A DNA stretch of 64,000 bases, from NCBI GenBank assembly GCA_941918925.1, contig OW799234.1, positions 59,748,968-59,812,967 on the forward strand, in the 5' to 3' direction. The notes beneath the pieces were generated by a model. That model was not told the origin of the DNA, made no database searches, and worked only from the letters and a program-made list of their open reading frames with translations. This document shows positions 50,726 to 62,613 of the stretch, piece after piece (position 1 is the stretch's first letter; each line of letters starts with the position of its first letter). The position numbers and the translations under genes are program-made. The stretch comes from Phyto melanocephala (lineage: Eukaryota > Arthropoda > Insecta > Diptera > Rhinophoridae).

Positions 50726-50734
50726 AATATTTTT

Positions 50735-51402
50735 ATATAAAAAAATGTTGGCGTGTTATATTAATTTTTTCATTTTGTTTGTAACATTTTCATCGAAATA
50801 TTCGTTTAAAACTCCATAAAGTATAAACATATTTCTAAAATATTTATATCATTTTATATGATATCCGCCAGATTGCATGTCGATTGGACGCACGAGAGAG
50901 AGCTCAAATAAATTAAGAAAAAAAACTTATAAGCGAAATCGATATAGAGCTAAACGAGTGGCGTATGTCGATTTGATATCGAAGAAAGTGCGACAGAGCA
51001 TTTTACTTGAAAATTGTTAAAATTTGAAAGCAAAAGTAAAGCGTTTACGATGCAGAAAGTTCGTAAACAAGGCTTTTTTGGCCAATATTACCTCAATAAC
51101 ACATGTGTCACATGACACACCCATTTTTACGCCCATCTAAAAGTTATTAATCAATTTATATATATATTTTCTTTATGGACAGTGGACAATATACAATGAA
51201 ATTTAAATTTCATGCAAATTAACGCTCTAACAGGCAACACCATCACAAAACTGGTAGAGAATATCAAATTAATGTTAATTGGTGTCAAAGTTGTGTCGAT
51301 ATAAAAACAAAGTAATGTTGACTCGAAAGTGACAACAGCTTTAATTGTGACGGGTATACGCAAATTTCAGCACAGTCGAACATAATACTTTTACTTGTTT
51401 TC
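50735..51402 (+). mobile_element. Decayed INE/Helentron-like element
   Basis: Left blocks: 'TTTTGTTTGTAACATTTTCA', 'AAACTCCATAAAGTATAAAC'. Right end: 'GACGGGTATACGCAAATTTC', 'AGCACAGTCGAACATAATAC', then TTTTACTTGTTTT. The latter corresponds to the GGGTATATAAGATTCGGCAC..ACTTGTT end of copies A-D with many substitutions. Confidence 0.55.
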
Positions 51403-52147
51403 ATATACTGTTCGGTAATAGGGATTTTAAGGGACGGCCTTAGTTTTGCTTATAAAAATAAATAAAAAAACCTTTAATTACCATATGGTAACACTTAAGG
51501 TGTTGACAACTGAAATCATGGCAGGAAACCCAAAACAAGAAAGTTAAGCTAGGTGCTTTTGTTGGAATAAAAAAACACATGCAAAACTCCAATGATTGAC
51601 GCTCAACGAAATAAATTGTATCTCAGAAATGCAACGTTCACCTTATTTTAAATATCAATGTGTTTAGGAAACCCCGTTACTTTGGAAATCTGTTTCATCA
51701 TTTGATTTTATATCTTTTTTTATTATTATTTTTTTAAATTTAAATAAAAATTTATTTTTACCATACAAAAAAAAAAACAAAAATAAACAAAAGAAAAAGC
51801 AAAAACTAAATAAATGTAAAAAATATATAAATATAAAGAAAAATATAAAAATAATAATAAAAAGTAATATAAAAAGCTTGTCTATTATTTCTAAAAAAAA
51901 CCGAGTGCTTAAAGTCAACGTAAACTTTGCGAGCCATATGAAAACTATTATAACAGTTGAACAGCGATTATTTACTTTAGCTCGAGTGCTGTTTACATTG
52001 CAGAACGAATTATTTGTACGAACAACGGCACAGAACAAAATAAAAAAAAACATCGAGTAAGTTATCACAGTACTCATAAATTTATTAATAAAAACTTTAT
52101 TTCAACCTAAGTAGGTACCTATATGAAATCAGTTTAATGATAATATA

Positions 52148-53093
52148 CAGTCAAACTTCCATAACTCGAACTTCTCTAACTCGAACTAATTTGGTTGGCA
52201 GTAGCGTTTAAAGAACAAATCACATAACTCGAAGAATTTTGCTTGTTTAAATAGGTTTTTTTTGTAGTTATCGGTTGCTTGTTTTACTCTCGTTTATTTT
52301 TTGAGCGGGTATGTCTATTTTACATGCTATTTTTTTTATTTTTTTTCGGGGAATTACAAATTTGTTTCTCTTTGTTTGCGTAAGTATCAGTTCTATGCAT
52401 AATTCGGGCTAGGTGATAAATGTTGAAATCAACGTGTTTTAAAATGCTTATTAATTGAAAAAAAAGTATAAACTTATAAAAGACGTCGAAGAAGGATTAA
52501 AGAAAAAGGAAGCGGCTGATAAATATGGTATCCCGGCAAGCACGGTCTCAACAATTTTCAAAAATAAGGAATCAATTATCAACTCATTTTAATCTGGATT
52601 TCGTTTATGTAGTAAAAGAGTTAGGACACCAAAAACCAAAAAAGGCGACAAAGCAGTCCTCGATTGGTTTTCAGCAACTAGAAGCCAAAACATGCATGAA
52701 AAACTACTCAAAAGCCAACAAGAAACGATGTAGAAAGTTCTTTCCCAACATTAAATAATTATTTACAGACAAATGATGCAACAAGTGGTGAGCACACAAA
52801 GCTTTAAGCACATTAGAGTTATTTTTTACTGAAAATAACAAGAAAAGTAAAATATCAGTCATTTATTTCAGAATATTTTACTTTACTTTAATTTTTTAAT
52901 TACATATATGAGTACATATGCTTGTTCTTTTATATTCTTAAGTATGTAGTTTTCCATTCGAGGCTATTTTAAATAAAAATACATAATAAAAAACGTTTTA
53001 TTCTATTTAAACAAAAAATTCTGTAACTCGAAGTCTTCGTAAGTCGAAGTTTTTTTTGGGATAATGGTGATTCGAGTTATGGAAGTTCGACTG
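52148..53093 (+). mobile_element. pogo/Tigger-like DNA transposon, degenerate, 946 bp
   Basis: Terminal inverted repeats begin CAGTCAAACTTCCATAACTC (left); the right end is the complement with A>G at one site (ends GTTCGACTG). TA flanks both sides (52146-47, 53094-95), the pogo/Tc1 target. Further TAACTCGAA repeats occur inside each end. At 52455-52589 the plus strand encodes a CENP-B-type N-terminal helix-turn-helix: KYKLIKDVEEGLKKKEAADK, YGIPASTVSTIFKNK. After a stop it continues 'RVRTPKTKKGDKAVLDWFSA'. The DDE domain is missing. The frame starting MVSRQARSQQ is the wrong frame. Confidence 0.9.
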
Positions 53094-53106
53094 TATATAT
53101 ATATTG

Positions 53107-53235
53107 GGGCCTTATTCTCGTTCTGTAAATCTGTGAAATGAAAACTTTTTGTACAGCAATAGGAGGTATGGTGGCAACATATGATATGACACACAAAAAC
53201 TTTTCACAATTTCATAGAACGAGAATTGATACCCT
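53107..53235. repeat. Small inverted-repeat element next to the Tigger-like copy
   Basis: 'TTCTCGTTCTGTAAATCTGT' at the left and 'TTTCATAGAACGAGAATTG' at the right are imperfect inverted repeats about 125 bp apart end to end. AGAACGAGAATTGA also occurs near 23.0 kb, indicating a dispersed family. Confidence 0.45.
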
Positions 53236-53699
53236 GGTTTCAAAAACCATTTTTTATTTTTTCATCGCAACTTTGGGATTTTAGAACAAATTTGATACTT
53301 GACCCAATTTTTAAGTATATAAAGTATATACATACATATGTATGTTGTGTTACTAATAGCCTAGTATGGTATCTGGGATATACAAAAATTATTATTCTTG
53401 TTGGTAAAAAATATGAAGACGATCGTAGTTAAATCGACTCCTCTATCAATAAAGATGAACTTTATAGTGACGCAAATGACAACTATGAAAACTGCAAAGG
53501 AAAATTAAACTCATTAACACATATTTGAGACGCATTTAAAATACATAAATAACTTGCGATTTAAAAGATGTTTTAGCAAGAATTGATTAAAAACTTCAAC
53601 TTTAATAAAAATAAGTATTTTTTTCAGATAGTTGTGATTTTTTATTGGATTGTAAAGAAGACATGTTCCTATTATATATCCATCAAATGATCCCACTGC

Positions 53700-53890
53700 T
53701 GTCGTTATACGCCATTATTATTTTCATGAAATTTTCCATTACTTTTTCACAGAGATATCCTAGTGGCCACTTGACATCAGAATTTCTTTAGATTCTGGTA
53801 ATTGTTGCTGCAATAAATGATTTTTTTTCATGCGTGATGTGGCAGGTGGCGCCGCCTTGATGAAAGCACATGTAGTACATATCCGTGCCA
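53700..53890 (-). pseudogene. Mariner-family (DDE_3) transposase relic, short
   Basis: The minus strand reads 'CFHQGGATCHITHE', then in a nearby frame 'NSDVKWPL'. These correspond to the family's WFQQDGATCHTAHE and DVNWPPRSCDLTP blocks, with the catalytic Asp lost (Gly). It shares the DNA string GTGGCAGGTGGCGCCG with the relic at 35.7 kb. It is cut off on its 5' side by the repeat starting at 53902. Confidence 0.6.
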
Positions 53891-53901
53891 CAATAACTCC
53901 T

Positions 53902-54359
53902 TATGTTTATTGTGCTGTCGTATTTAATAAGCAGAGTCCTGTGCTAAACGGCCCAGCCGGCTAAGCCAAGCCGCAATAGTTTTTGTAAGCCGTCGCCGTT
54001 TATTGTATAATTTTATCGGGCCGACATCCAAATTTGAGCGCAGTTGCTAATATTTGGTAACAAATCACTGGTGGCATCAAATAAGATCGGCTAAGGACTC
54101 TGCTGTTTTTGTTCATTAAACAAATTTAATTTATTTGTGATTTGCGGCAAAACTGAAAAATGGAAAATATTGTGGAAAGATCTAATTTAATAAATTCATG
54201 GATTAGAATTAAAAAATATTTTAATTTAGCCAAAGCCGAAACTGATTTAAATTCAAAATAGCACACTTAATTATGAGGGGTTGTTCACAATAGTCTTAAT
54301 TTTTCATGCTATTATTATAGGACATATGACTTTATGACACTATTGTGAATCCCCCAAAT
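53902..54359. mobile_element. Composite repeat, copy 1 (pairs with 59012-59492)
   Basis: It starts TATGTTTATTGTGCTGTCGT and ends TTGTGAATCCCCCAAA. Inside, AGCAGAGTCCT (about 53939) and AGGACTCTGCT (about 54094-54105) form an inverted pair. At the end, GGTTGTTCACAATAGTC and ACTATTGTGAATCCCC form a second inverted pair about 80 bp across. So two MITE-like units lie side by side. No coding capacity. Confidence 0.75.
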
Positions 54360-55076
54360 GTAAAAAATTTCTAAGTTTATTTATTTATTGGTTTGCCAAA
54401 TTTTTCCTAGATATATACAATTTTTAGTAATCAAAAATACAGTTATATTATGTCCGAACTAATGCCCTAATAATAGTAAGTTGGATGCAATCTTTCTTCT
54501 TACACTGGTTATTGGCAGGATCTTCGCAAACAACCTTTTCTCACTTCTGAAAGATATTTCATTTTTGCCTTTTACAGTTTACTAAGAAATAAATAAATTT
54601 TTAATTTTAGTATAAATAAATAATTATTGTAAAACTCTTGATATCAAATTATTCATTCACGTTGTATTTTCTTTTCTTTTTTATAAAAGTAAAATAAATT
54701 TTTTTTCGATATAATTCTGTGATGCATAAAATGCAAAAAGAAATCCATTAACATACTTAATACCTTTTTCATTTATATAAATATTTAAACCCAATTTATT
54801 TGTTGAAATGAAAAAGGCTCATACACTTCCCACGCACTTTGATAGAATGAATATAAACAACAGCAATAACAATGGCATATAAAGTTCTTTGAAAAACAAA
54901 AAGAAAAAAGAAAACTGCAACAACAACAAAATATAAAGAAAAAAGGGGGAAACTAAAACAGGACGCGTGTTGCTTATAGAATTACCAACTAATTTTATAT
55001 TTATGAGGCTTCGACGTTTGCAACTCGTACCTCTTATAATCATCTATTCAACCATCAGCATTTAGTAAAATATACA

Positions 55077-56701
55077 CAGCGTTGCCAGAGAGAGTCTACA
55101 GAGCAATTAAAAAAATATGTTTCAATATATTACTAGACAGTGTAATTTATTAGGCTTAATTTTTTACAGCACATCTAGCTCGCTATTATTGTCATCTTAA
55201 CTTTCTTTAGATCCTATCAATTTAGGATAATTATGTGGTACTTGATATTGATAACAGCATTTATCAATCGTTTTTAAGTCGTATCTTAAAAAAAGAATAT
55301 AGAAAAAATAAAATATTGGTCTTTCGAAAAAAACCAAACTCACCTTGATCTTTATAAGTCAATATTGAACGTGCCATTCATGACATACGACTTGAGTTAG
55401 TGATTCCTTAACAATAAGTGTGTTTTTTTTTAAAGAAATCATATCACTGTTATTGGAAAACCTTTACATAGATAATGTAGCCTCCTGCTGTTGGAGCTTT
55501 AAATTCACTGGATTAAAAGGTAAAGGCTTGGTCTTGATAATATATCCAATAGCATTTACACATGTGTTTCTTTTTTTTGTTTCAGAGTGAACAGTTAAAT
55601 TTACAATATTTACAAAAACCATTTCCGGAACTTTTTAATTATGTAGTCCATTCTTTTAATTTTGGGTGGGATAACCATTCCATCCTAAACTTCTGGGAAT
55701 ATTTTGTTTATTTTTTTTTTTAATTTCTTTTTTTATTTATTTTATTTAATACACATGCTTGGTTGACTTTTTTTACTGATTGCTTGTTTGTTTGTTTATG
55801 TACTATTTTAAAGAGGTTCCCATCGTTGCAATTTTTAATAGTTAAAAAAAAACATTGTTTTATAGAAGCGTTTTTCTCTATTTAGGAAACGAAACAACAA
55901 CAAAACTTAAAAGCTAAAAATGGCTTAAAAGGCTTAAAAATATCTAGAAATGGCTAAAAAAAAATGGCTTATAGCTAAAGCTAGGTTTTTTTAGCTAAGC
56001 GTGTTCAAAAATGGCTGAATCTAGCCATAAAATAGCTAAATTGGCAACACTGCTTATCAAGTTTATTGTGTTGTCATAACTATTTAGATACCTGCGGCGA
56101 TCGCCTAAGAGTCTGCTAAACCGAGCTGTCTATAATATTTCTAAGCCGCAGCCTCTAATATCTGTTAAAAAATCTTTTATGAAAATTTAGCAAAATCGGC
56201 GACTTAAATTTAGTATATCATACTTAATTATAAATGCACGTTCCAACAGTTTTTTGTTATTATTTTAAAACATTAGAATTAAGGACACCTTGTGAATACA
56301 GTGGATATTAAAATAGATTTTAAATACCTTATTAGTAATGTTTTTAGAAGGAGGCTAGATCCACACTCCTGAACCGAAGCATTGGTCTAACAACATCAAT
56401 CCATTACTCTTTTTACTGTCATCGAAGCTGGATTAACAGTCTAATAATTTTTAACACAAATTTTTTGAAACTCCTCCCGAACATTAATTTTTCTTAGAAT
56501 ATTTTTTAACTGTCTGTTTAACAAACTGTTGCCAATACTACTACAAATATAAAATAGTTTTCCACTTTTTATAAAAAAATTAAAAAAGTCACTATTCACT
56601 TTATAAATAGAGAACTTATGCCAAGCACTTTTTTATATTATAAAAATTTATTGACTTTTTTAATATCTCGTTTATTTTGCGTACCAACTCTGGCAACGCT
56701 G
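55077..56701. mobile_element. Candidate degenerate hAT-type element, 1.6 kb
   Basis: The left end is CAGCGTTGCCAGAG and the right end is CTCTGGCAACGCTG, a perfect 14-bp inverted pair in hAT style. Flanking octamers AATATACA and AATATGTA agree at 6 of 8 positions, as expected of an old duplication. No transposase was recognised. Another hAT-like right end (GCTAAATTGGCAACACTG, ending about 56053) with repeated TGGCTAAAA motifs lies inside, suggesting nesting. Confidence 0.55.
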
Positions 56702-56850
56702 AATATGTATTTTATTAAAAAAAGGAAGAGTATATTTTGAGCGAGGATGTTGGCCTTTTGTTTTCGCAGTTTGGCCCACAAGTAGCTAAAGATAAACGAA
56801 AAAAAAATATTTTCTAACATTTTTTGCCAATAAAGTTTAAAATATGCATG

Positions 56851-56871
56851 GTATGTGTGTGTGTGTGTGTA
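56851..56871. repeat. (GT)n microsatellite
   Basis: About ten uninterrupted GT units in non-coding sequence. Confidence 0.85.
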
Positions 56872-59011
56872 AGAGCAAATTGATATTAATCTATTACCCA
56901 AAGAACGTATGCAAGCTCATATTCCAAAATGAAAACAAAAATTCTACTACCATTAAATTTAACATTCATTTACTTAGTCACTCACTTCTGCCAGATGATA
57001 TCTGACATTTCGACAGCCAACTGTTGTGGCACGTGTCTTTTCTGGTCACAAGGACTAACGCACAAACAATAACTGAACACACATCCGAAGAAGTCCTCAA
57101 ATGAATGAAATGCAGTCATTTAAAGAAGTTCTAAAAGTGTCATAGTGTACTACTACTATGAATGTATTTATTTGTCAACATCACTTTGATTATCCTCTTA
57201 CAGCAGCGCCCTCCCCTGACGGCACATTCACCAACCTTTACTAATCTTTTTTGTGGTATTTAAATGCGGCTGATGACGATGACGACGTTGTCATTTGTTT
57301 GCCATTTTGCACCGGCTAATTAATTGATCATAAATGAAGATGTGCTGTTATTTTTCAACTATTAATCATGAAAATCCTTTTATTTATTTAGATATAATCT
57401 GTATTTCTATCAATTTATCATAATCGATAATTAAAATAAAATGGAAATTTACTTGTGTAAGCATGATCTGAATGAAAATATTTAGTAATTGAGAACTAAA
57501 TTAATTAAGTTTTATACCAAATGCAATAATAATTGCAATTAGTTGAGCGTCTTAATTATATTCTTAAAACCCCTTTTTTAAAGAGTTAAACAGTGTAAGT
57601 CGACAATAATATATACACATCATTTGTCACAAGTTAAAAGGCGCCCTAGATCATATGTTTTACGAAATGGAGTTTTTCAGTAATTTTAATACATTTCACA
57701 CACATTTCACAGTTTAACGCCATAGTATTAAAAATAATAGTTTCACAAGCAATTTTGCACAAAAAAAAGTTGCATTATGACAATACATGTTACGTTCGTT
57801 TTTTCCTTTTCCTCTTAAGTTACAATTATTTAAGTTAGGGCCTTTCTAATTGTGGCCAGCGATATTTATTTTGAAATGGATATTCAAAACTAACAAAATA
57901 TTTATTGCTTTTCTAAGGACACAAGTGTTTGATTTTTTATTTTTTTTTTTTTTTTTGTTTGTTTTAAAATTGTTTAACTGCATAACAGTTTTTCGATAAT
58001 TTGATTTAATTTTAAAGTACACAAATTATTTATTTTAACTTGCAGTTCAAATTAATAACTTATCGTTAAATTAGGCATATAAATTATAAGACTATTTGAT
58101 CTTTTTTAACTGAAATGGACTACTTACAATATAGTTCTGTGTAATGTTATCTTAAACCATATCATTTTTAAACAAGACTTTGTAGTTAAAAGTTTTACAT
58201 AACGATTACATATAGTGTTGCCAAGAGGTGTAAAATTGTCGTGTAGGCACCCGCTTCATCGAGTACTGACAAAGAGTAGTTTTGAGACAAGTCCGATGGG
58301 TTAAATCGTAATGATAAATCGACCATGTTTTCTCCACAAATTTTGAAGACCTTTTGACTAGTTCTAGTCCATTACGGAGTATACTTTATTTGTGTGTATG
58401 GACTAGTTGCGCTATCTGCAGGGTATATGAGGTGTTAATAAGATTTTAAAATTTTTTAAAAGTAGTTTAAATTAACAAAACTTAAAAATCAAATCCGGAA
58501 ATTGTAAGTTTATGTGAATTTTTAAACCAAAAAATGTATTTATACGATGACAGATCATAATTTTGTAATTTGGATTGTTCCGTGTTTAATACATATCGTC
58601 GCTGCTCTCACGTAATCGGTTCTGTGACAATTTTTAAAACACATTTCAATTACTCTATTTTGAACTTTTTTTTATCGTTTTTTGAACCGTTTAAGGTTAT
58701 ATTGATTGGTTCAAATTTAAACAATAGTCAGAATGCGTAAGTTTAATACTGTTAAGTAACAAAATAAAGTGATATTTTGCACTCCTGAAAGCCCAGTGAA
58801 AAACACATTACTGAATTTGTTAGAGCAACGACGATATGTATATTTACATAATAAGTATGTCTTTAATTCTCTTTAATGTGAAATTTTGACAATTGGATGA
58901 TTCACTAGGTGTCTTATCATGTCATATTGTTCTAAAATTTTACAATGGTTTAAGAATGTTGTTGTTGCTTTTCAAACAAAAAGTGTCTTATAATAATAGA
59001 ACTTTGTACGC

Positions 59012-59492
59012 TATGTTTATTGTGCTGTCGTATTTAATAAGCAGAGACCTGTGCTAAACGGCTCAGCCAAGCCGCAATAGTTTTTGTAAGCCGTCGCCGT
59101 TCATTGAATAATTAAATCGGGGCGACATCCAAATTTGAGCGCAGTTTATAATTTTTGATAACAAATCACTGGCGGCGTCAAATAAGATCGGCTAAGGACT
59201 CTGCTGTGTTTTGTTTATCAAACAAAATTTAATTTATTTGTGATTCATTTACTTGAGTCTGCCATTACAACATCTAAAATGTACTTTTCGCACAATCTGG
59301 CTATTATTTTGTTTTGTCACTTGTTTTTGGCATTATGAAAGAAAATATTTATTTTTACAATTATTTTACATCAGCTGATTTAAATTCAAAATAGCACACT
59401 TAATTATGAGGGGTTGTTCACAATAGTCTTAATTTTTCATGCTATTATTTTAGGACATATGATTTTATGACACTACTGTGAATCCCCCAAAT
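59012..59492. mobile_element. Composite repeat, copy 2
   Basis: Same order as 53902-54359: TATGTTTATTGTGCTGTCGT, GCAGAGACCTGTGCTAAACG, GCCGCAATAGTTTTTGTAAG, AAGATCGGCTAAGGACTCTG, and the terminal TTCACAATAGTC...ACTACTGTGAATCCCC hairpin. It differs by scattered substitutions and a different middle (59245-59375), so the two copies are not a recent tandem duplication. Confidence 0.75.
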
Positions 59493-60875
59493 ATTGCTCT
59501 TAACAGTTCAGCTCATATTTTTAGTGTTGTAAATATCTTGAGTTCCTAGATACCCGGTACATAACACTATTAAAGTAGATTTTCCAAAGAGTATAGAAAT
59601 GTGTTTCCAAATAAAAAATAAAATATTTACAAAATTGTATGTATTCATCAATTAAGTAAAGCCTTATTAAATAAAGAATTGTTTTATTTACAAATGTGGG
59701 CATAGACAAAAATAGCAATTAAAACCAGATTAACTTTATATTTTTGAGTAATGTGTAAGCTTTGACAGCTTTCATGTTATATTTACATGAAGTGCCTAAT
59801 CCAGCACTTATACGCACATATAATTACATTGCATGTTTATGGAATTTTCTGCAGAGAAGTTTGCATTGCTTTTTAATATCAGTTATGGTTTTAAAGCATA
59901 AACCTCTCATATATTTCATTTTAAAATATACTTGATACTAATAATCAAAGAAATTTTTATCTTAGAAATCGCTCTTTTAATATATGTTTGTAGGAGTTTA
60001 ATTAGACAACTTTTAACATATTTTGTATTGATAAAAAAAATATTAATAAATTAATGGGAGTTTTAGAATGCTAATAATGTCAATACCTTTATGCTAGTAC
60101 TTAAAAAAACCCTAAATATAAAATGGTAAATTAGTTTTGAATTTTTTTTTTTTTTTCTTTAGAAAATTTCACAATTTTTTCACCATTTTTCATTTCCATT
60201 AACAATTTTGTACATTTTCATTTTAATATTTTTTTTTTAATTTTTTATCGCAGTTTTTTTTAATTTTTTCTCATTTGTTTAAAAATAAAATTATGACAGT
60301 CTTAGGCGACAGACTTAGGCGGGGCAGACATATTTGATTTGTGTTTTGTTCGTGTATGATGTCTCTTGTTACATGAAATGTCTGTGGCGAAAAGGTTAAA
60401 CTGCTTAAGTCGTCATAAGCCAAAATTTAGATAATAACACCATCGCAATTCCGTAATTAAAAACTGCCCTCAGGAGAGTTTTCAACTATTGTGGATAACT
60501 TTACAGAAAGTTATAACAATAAATATTATTTGGTATATTAACTTATTTTAACTAAATATATTAAAAGCGATATGCGCTTTAACTAATGCATATATTAGTC
60601 TTAATTCTAAAGGAAATCAATTTAAAAAAATCAACTAAAAAATTTCAAAAAGCTTTCCTAATAAACTATAAAAATGCACATTAGCCATTTTTCCTTATTG
60701 CCACAGATATATTATACATACTGACAACAATACATACAGAACTGTGTTGAGACGTAATTAACAAAATATTGTGAATTTTATGTATATTTGTATTATAAGA
60801 AAATGGTTGTTTTGAATTGTTCCATTTTTTCCCAAATTTAAGAGTAGTTATTAAGTACTTATATACAATTATGTT

Positions 60876-61478
60876 TAACCTACCGTTGCCACATGCAAGT
60901 GCAAGTGAAAAAAAACCAATACACTAACACTTTTTTACTAACACAACTACACTTTGGCAACCTGCGACTCAGCTTGCGAAGAAATTTTTGAGCAAGTAAA
61001 ATTTTTACAGTTACGGCAAGTAAAGTGACAAGCCGAAAAACAGTGTTGTCTAATACTGAGTTTTTTGTTAACTCAATAATATATCATACAATTGTGGTAA
61101 ATAATTCAGCTAATTTTTTGAATAAATATGTATATATGTGTATGAATAATATTAAGAAAAATTATAAAATTCATTTAAAATAAAGGTTTTAATATAAATA
61201 TCAATTTTTAATAAAAAAAAATATATTAAAAAGTTATATGCCTAAAGGTAACGTTAAATAGTAGCTATTGACAACACTTAATTACGAATTGAAGCAGCGC
61301 GATTTGTTTTAAATTTGTTTGAAGTTTATTTGTTGACGACATTTTAAAAATGAACTTGCACTGTGCTGTGTAGCCACTCAAAAACTTTTTGTGTTTTTTT
61401 TGGCATTTCTCCTGATTTTCGTTAGTAATACGTATACACTACTTGCAAGCAAATACTTGCCTGTGGCAACGTAGGGTT
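60876..61478. mobile_element. Inverted-repeat element with GTTGCCACA ends, about 600 bp
   Basis: The left CCTACCGTTGCCACATGCAA and the right, reverse-complemented CCCTACGTTGCCACAGGCAA are imperfect inverted repeats. GCAAGT/ACTTGC motifs are repeated just inside both ends. No target duplication or transposase was identified. Confidence 0.5.
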
Positions 61479-62119
61479 ACATCACTAATTTTCACTATTT
61501 TTTTTTTTATTTTTGGCTATAATTATTGGCCAATATTTATAGCAATTGACTTTAATTTTTAAACTACCGTCAGCCATGTAATTATTTCTGTCTATCGCCT
61601 TAACGGCTATTCAGGAAATTTCGGTGTCGCATTTTTATATAAACTGATGTAATTATATTATTTTTGCAAAATAAATTGCATATGGAAATCAAGAGAAATA
61701 CAAAGATAGAGAGTTTAACAGGAAACGGAAATAAAGAAATCAACAATGATTTAAGTGTACGTGTGTAGATGTTTACACATATCCATTCCCTCCTTAAATC
61801 AAAATATATGCACATAACTTCTGTAAAAGAAAACAGAATAAAATCAATAGTGCCGTATATAGAAAAAAATTCAGTAAGATCCACTACGAATTTTTGTGAA
61901 TGTAGGAGTACCTGAAAGACGTCTCATGGATTTTCAAATGATCATTCGGCTTTGCTTCTTGCACCAGCTCAAACTTTTAGTTCATAGGCCGAACTTAACT
62001 AAAACTTTTAAAACAATTTTGCACAATTTGCAGGGTTTGTTTAAGCATTAGACTAATAATGATATAATAGCTACTCAACGTAAGTACGAGTTGTAATAAT
62101 GCTGCCAAACGGTCGTATG

Positions 62120-62155
62120 CAAGGAATATCCATGTGTTGAATATGTCTTGCCTCG
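62120..62155. repeat. Possible 36-bp remnant of a CAAGGC-family MITE
   Basis: GTCGTATG occurs at 62112-62119 and 62156-62163, bracketing a short sequence that starts CAAGGAATATCCATG and contains TTGAATATGTCTTG, both resembling ends of the CAAGGC MITEs. The right boundary carries five extra bases, so this could also be chance. Confidence 0.35.
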
Positions 62156-62401
62156 GTCGTATGGCATTTTATTTCTTGACAGAAATTTAAACCTAAACAA
62201 AACACTTATTTATATTAAAAAAAATAATATAATTATTTCGAAAAACAAAAAAATGTCGCTAGAACGCATTTTTTAAATTCCAAAATTTATGCTATTTAAT
62301 TGGTTACAAGATAAATATTTATAAAAGATAAATAGGTATTTAAACAAAAGTGCTTCAAAGCTGGCATAACTTTTAGTGCACCATTACTTGAATGTTAAAC
62401 C

Positions 62402-62613
62402 CAAGGCATATTTATTCATCAGGTAATTGCAGTTTGGAGAGAATTTTTTTGTTTATATTTTTTATATATGAAGTTTGACATATGAAATCAATGAGAGAAG
62501 AGAGAAAATTGTTTTTTATTTATATACTTTGACAGCTGAAATTAAAAATAATTAGTGATGAAAAATATAATCAGCTGGCGAATCAAGAGAACCTGATGAA
62601 TAAATATGCCTTG
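62402..62613. mobile_element. hAT-type MITE (CAAGGC family), 212 bp
   Basis: Terminal inverted repeats begin CAAGGCATATTTATTCATCA. A perfect 8-bp duplication GTTAAACC lies at 62394-62401 and 62614-62621. Same family as 30499 and 39731. Its interior (AGTTTGACA, GAGAGAAAA, AATCAGCTGG) resembles 44.68-44.81 kb, which may be an old copy without recognisable ends. Confidence 0.9.

Noticed and set aside
51664..52077. 137-codon minus-strand open frame
   Set aside because: Mostly Phe/Leu/Ile/Lys from A/T-rich repeats; no signal, domain or splice context supports a gene.
52525..52758. 77-codon + strand open frame starting with Met
   Set aside because: Wrong frame; the neighbouring frame holds the CENP-B-like helix-turn-helix of the Tigger-like element.
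57269..57300. CTGATGA at 57269-57275 as another hammerhead
   Set aside because: No GAAA at the right distance and no stem I partner; the following GACGATGACGACG is simply repetitive.
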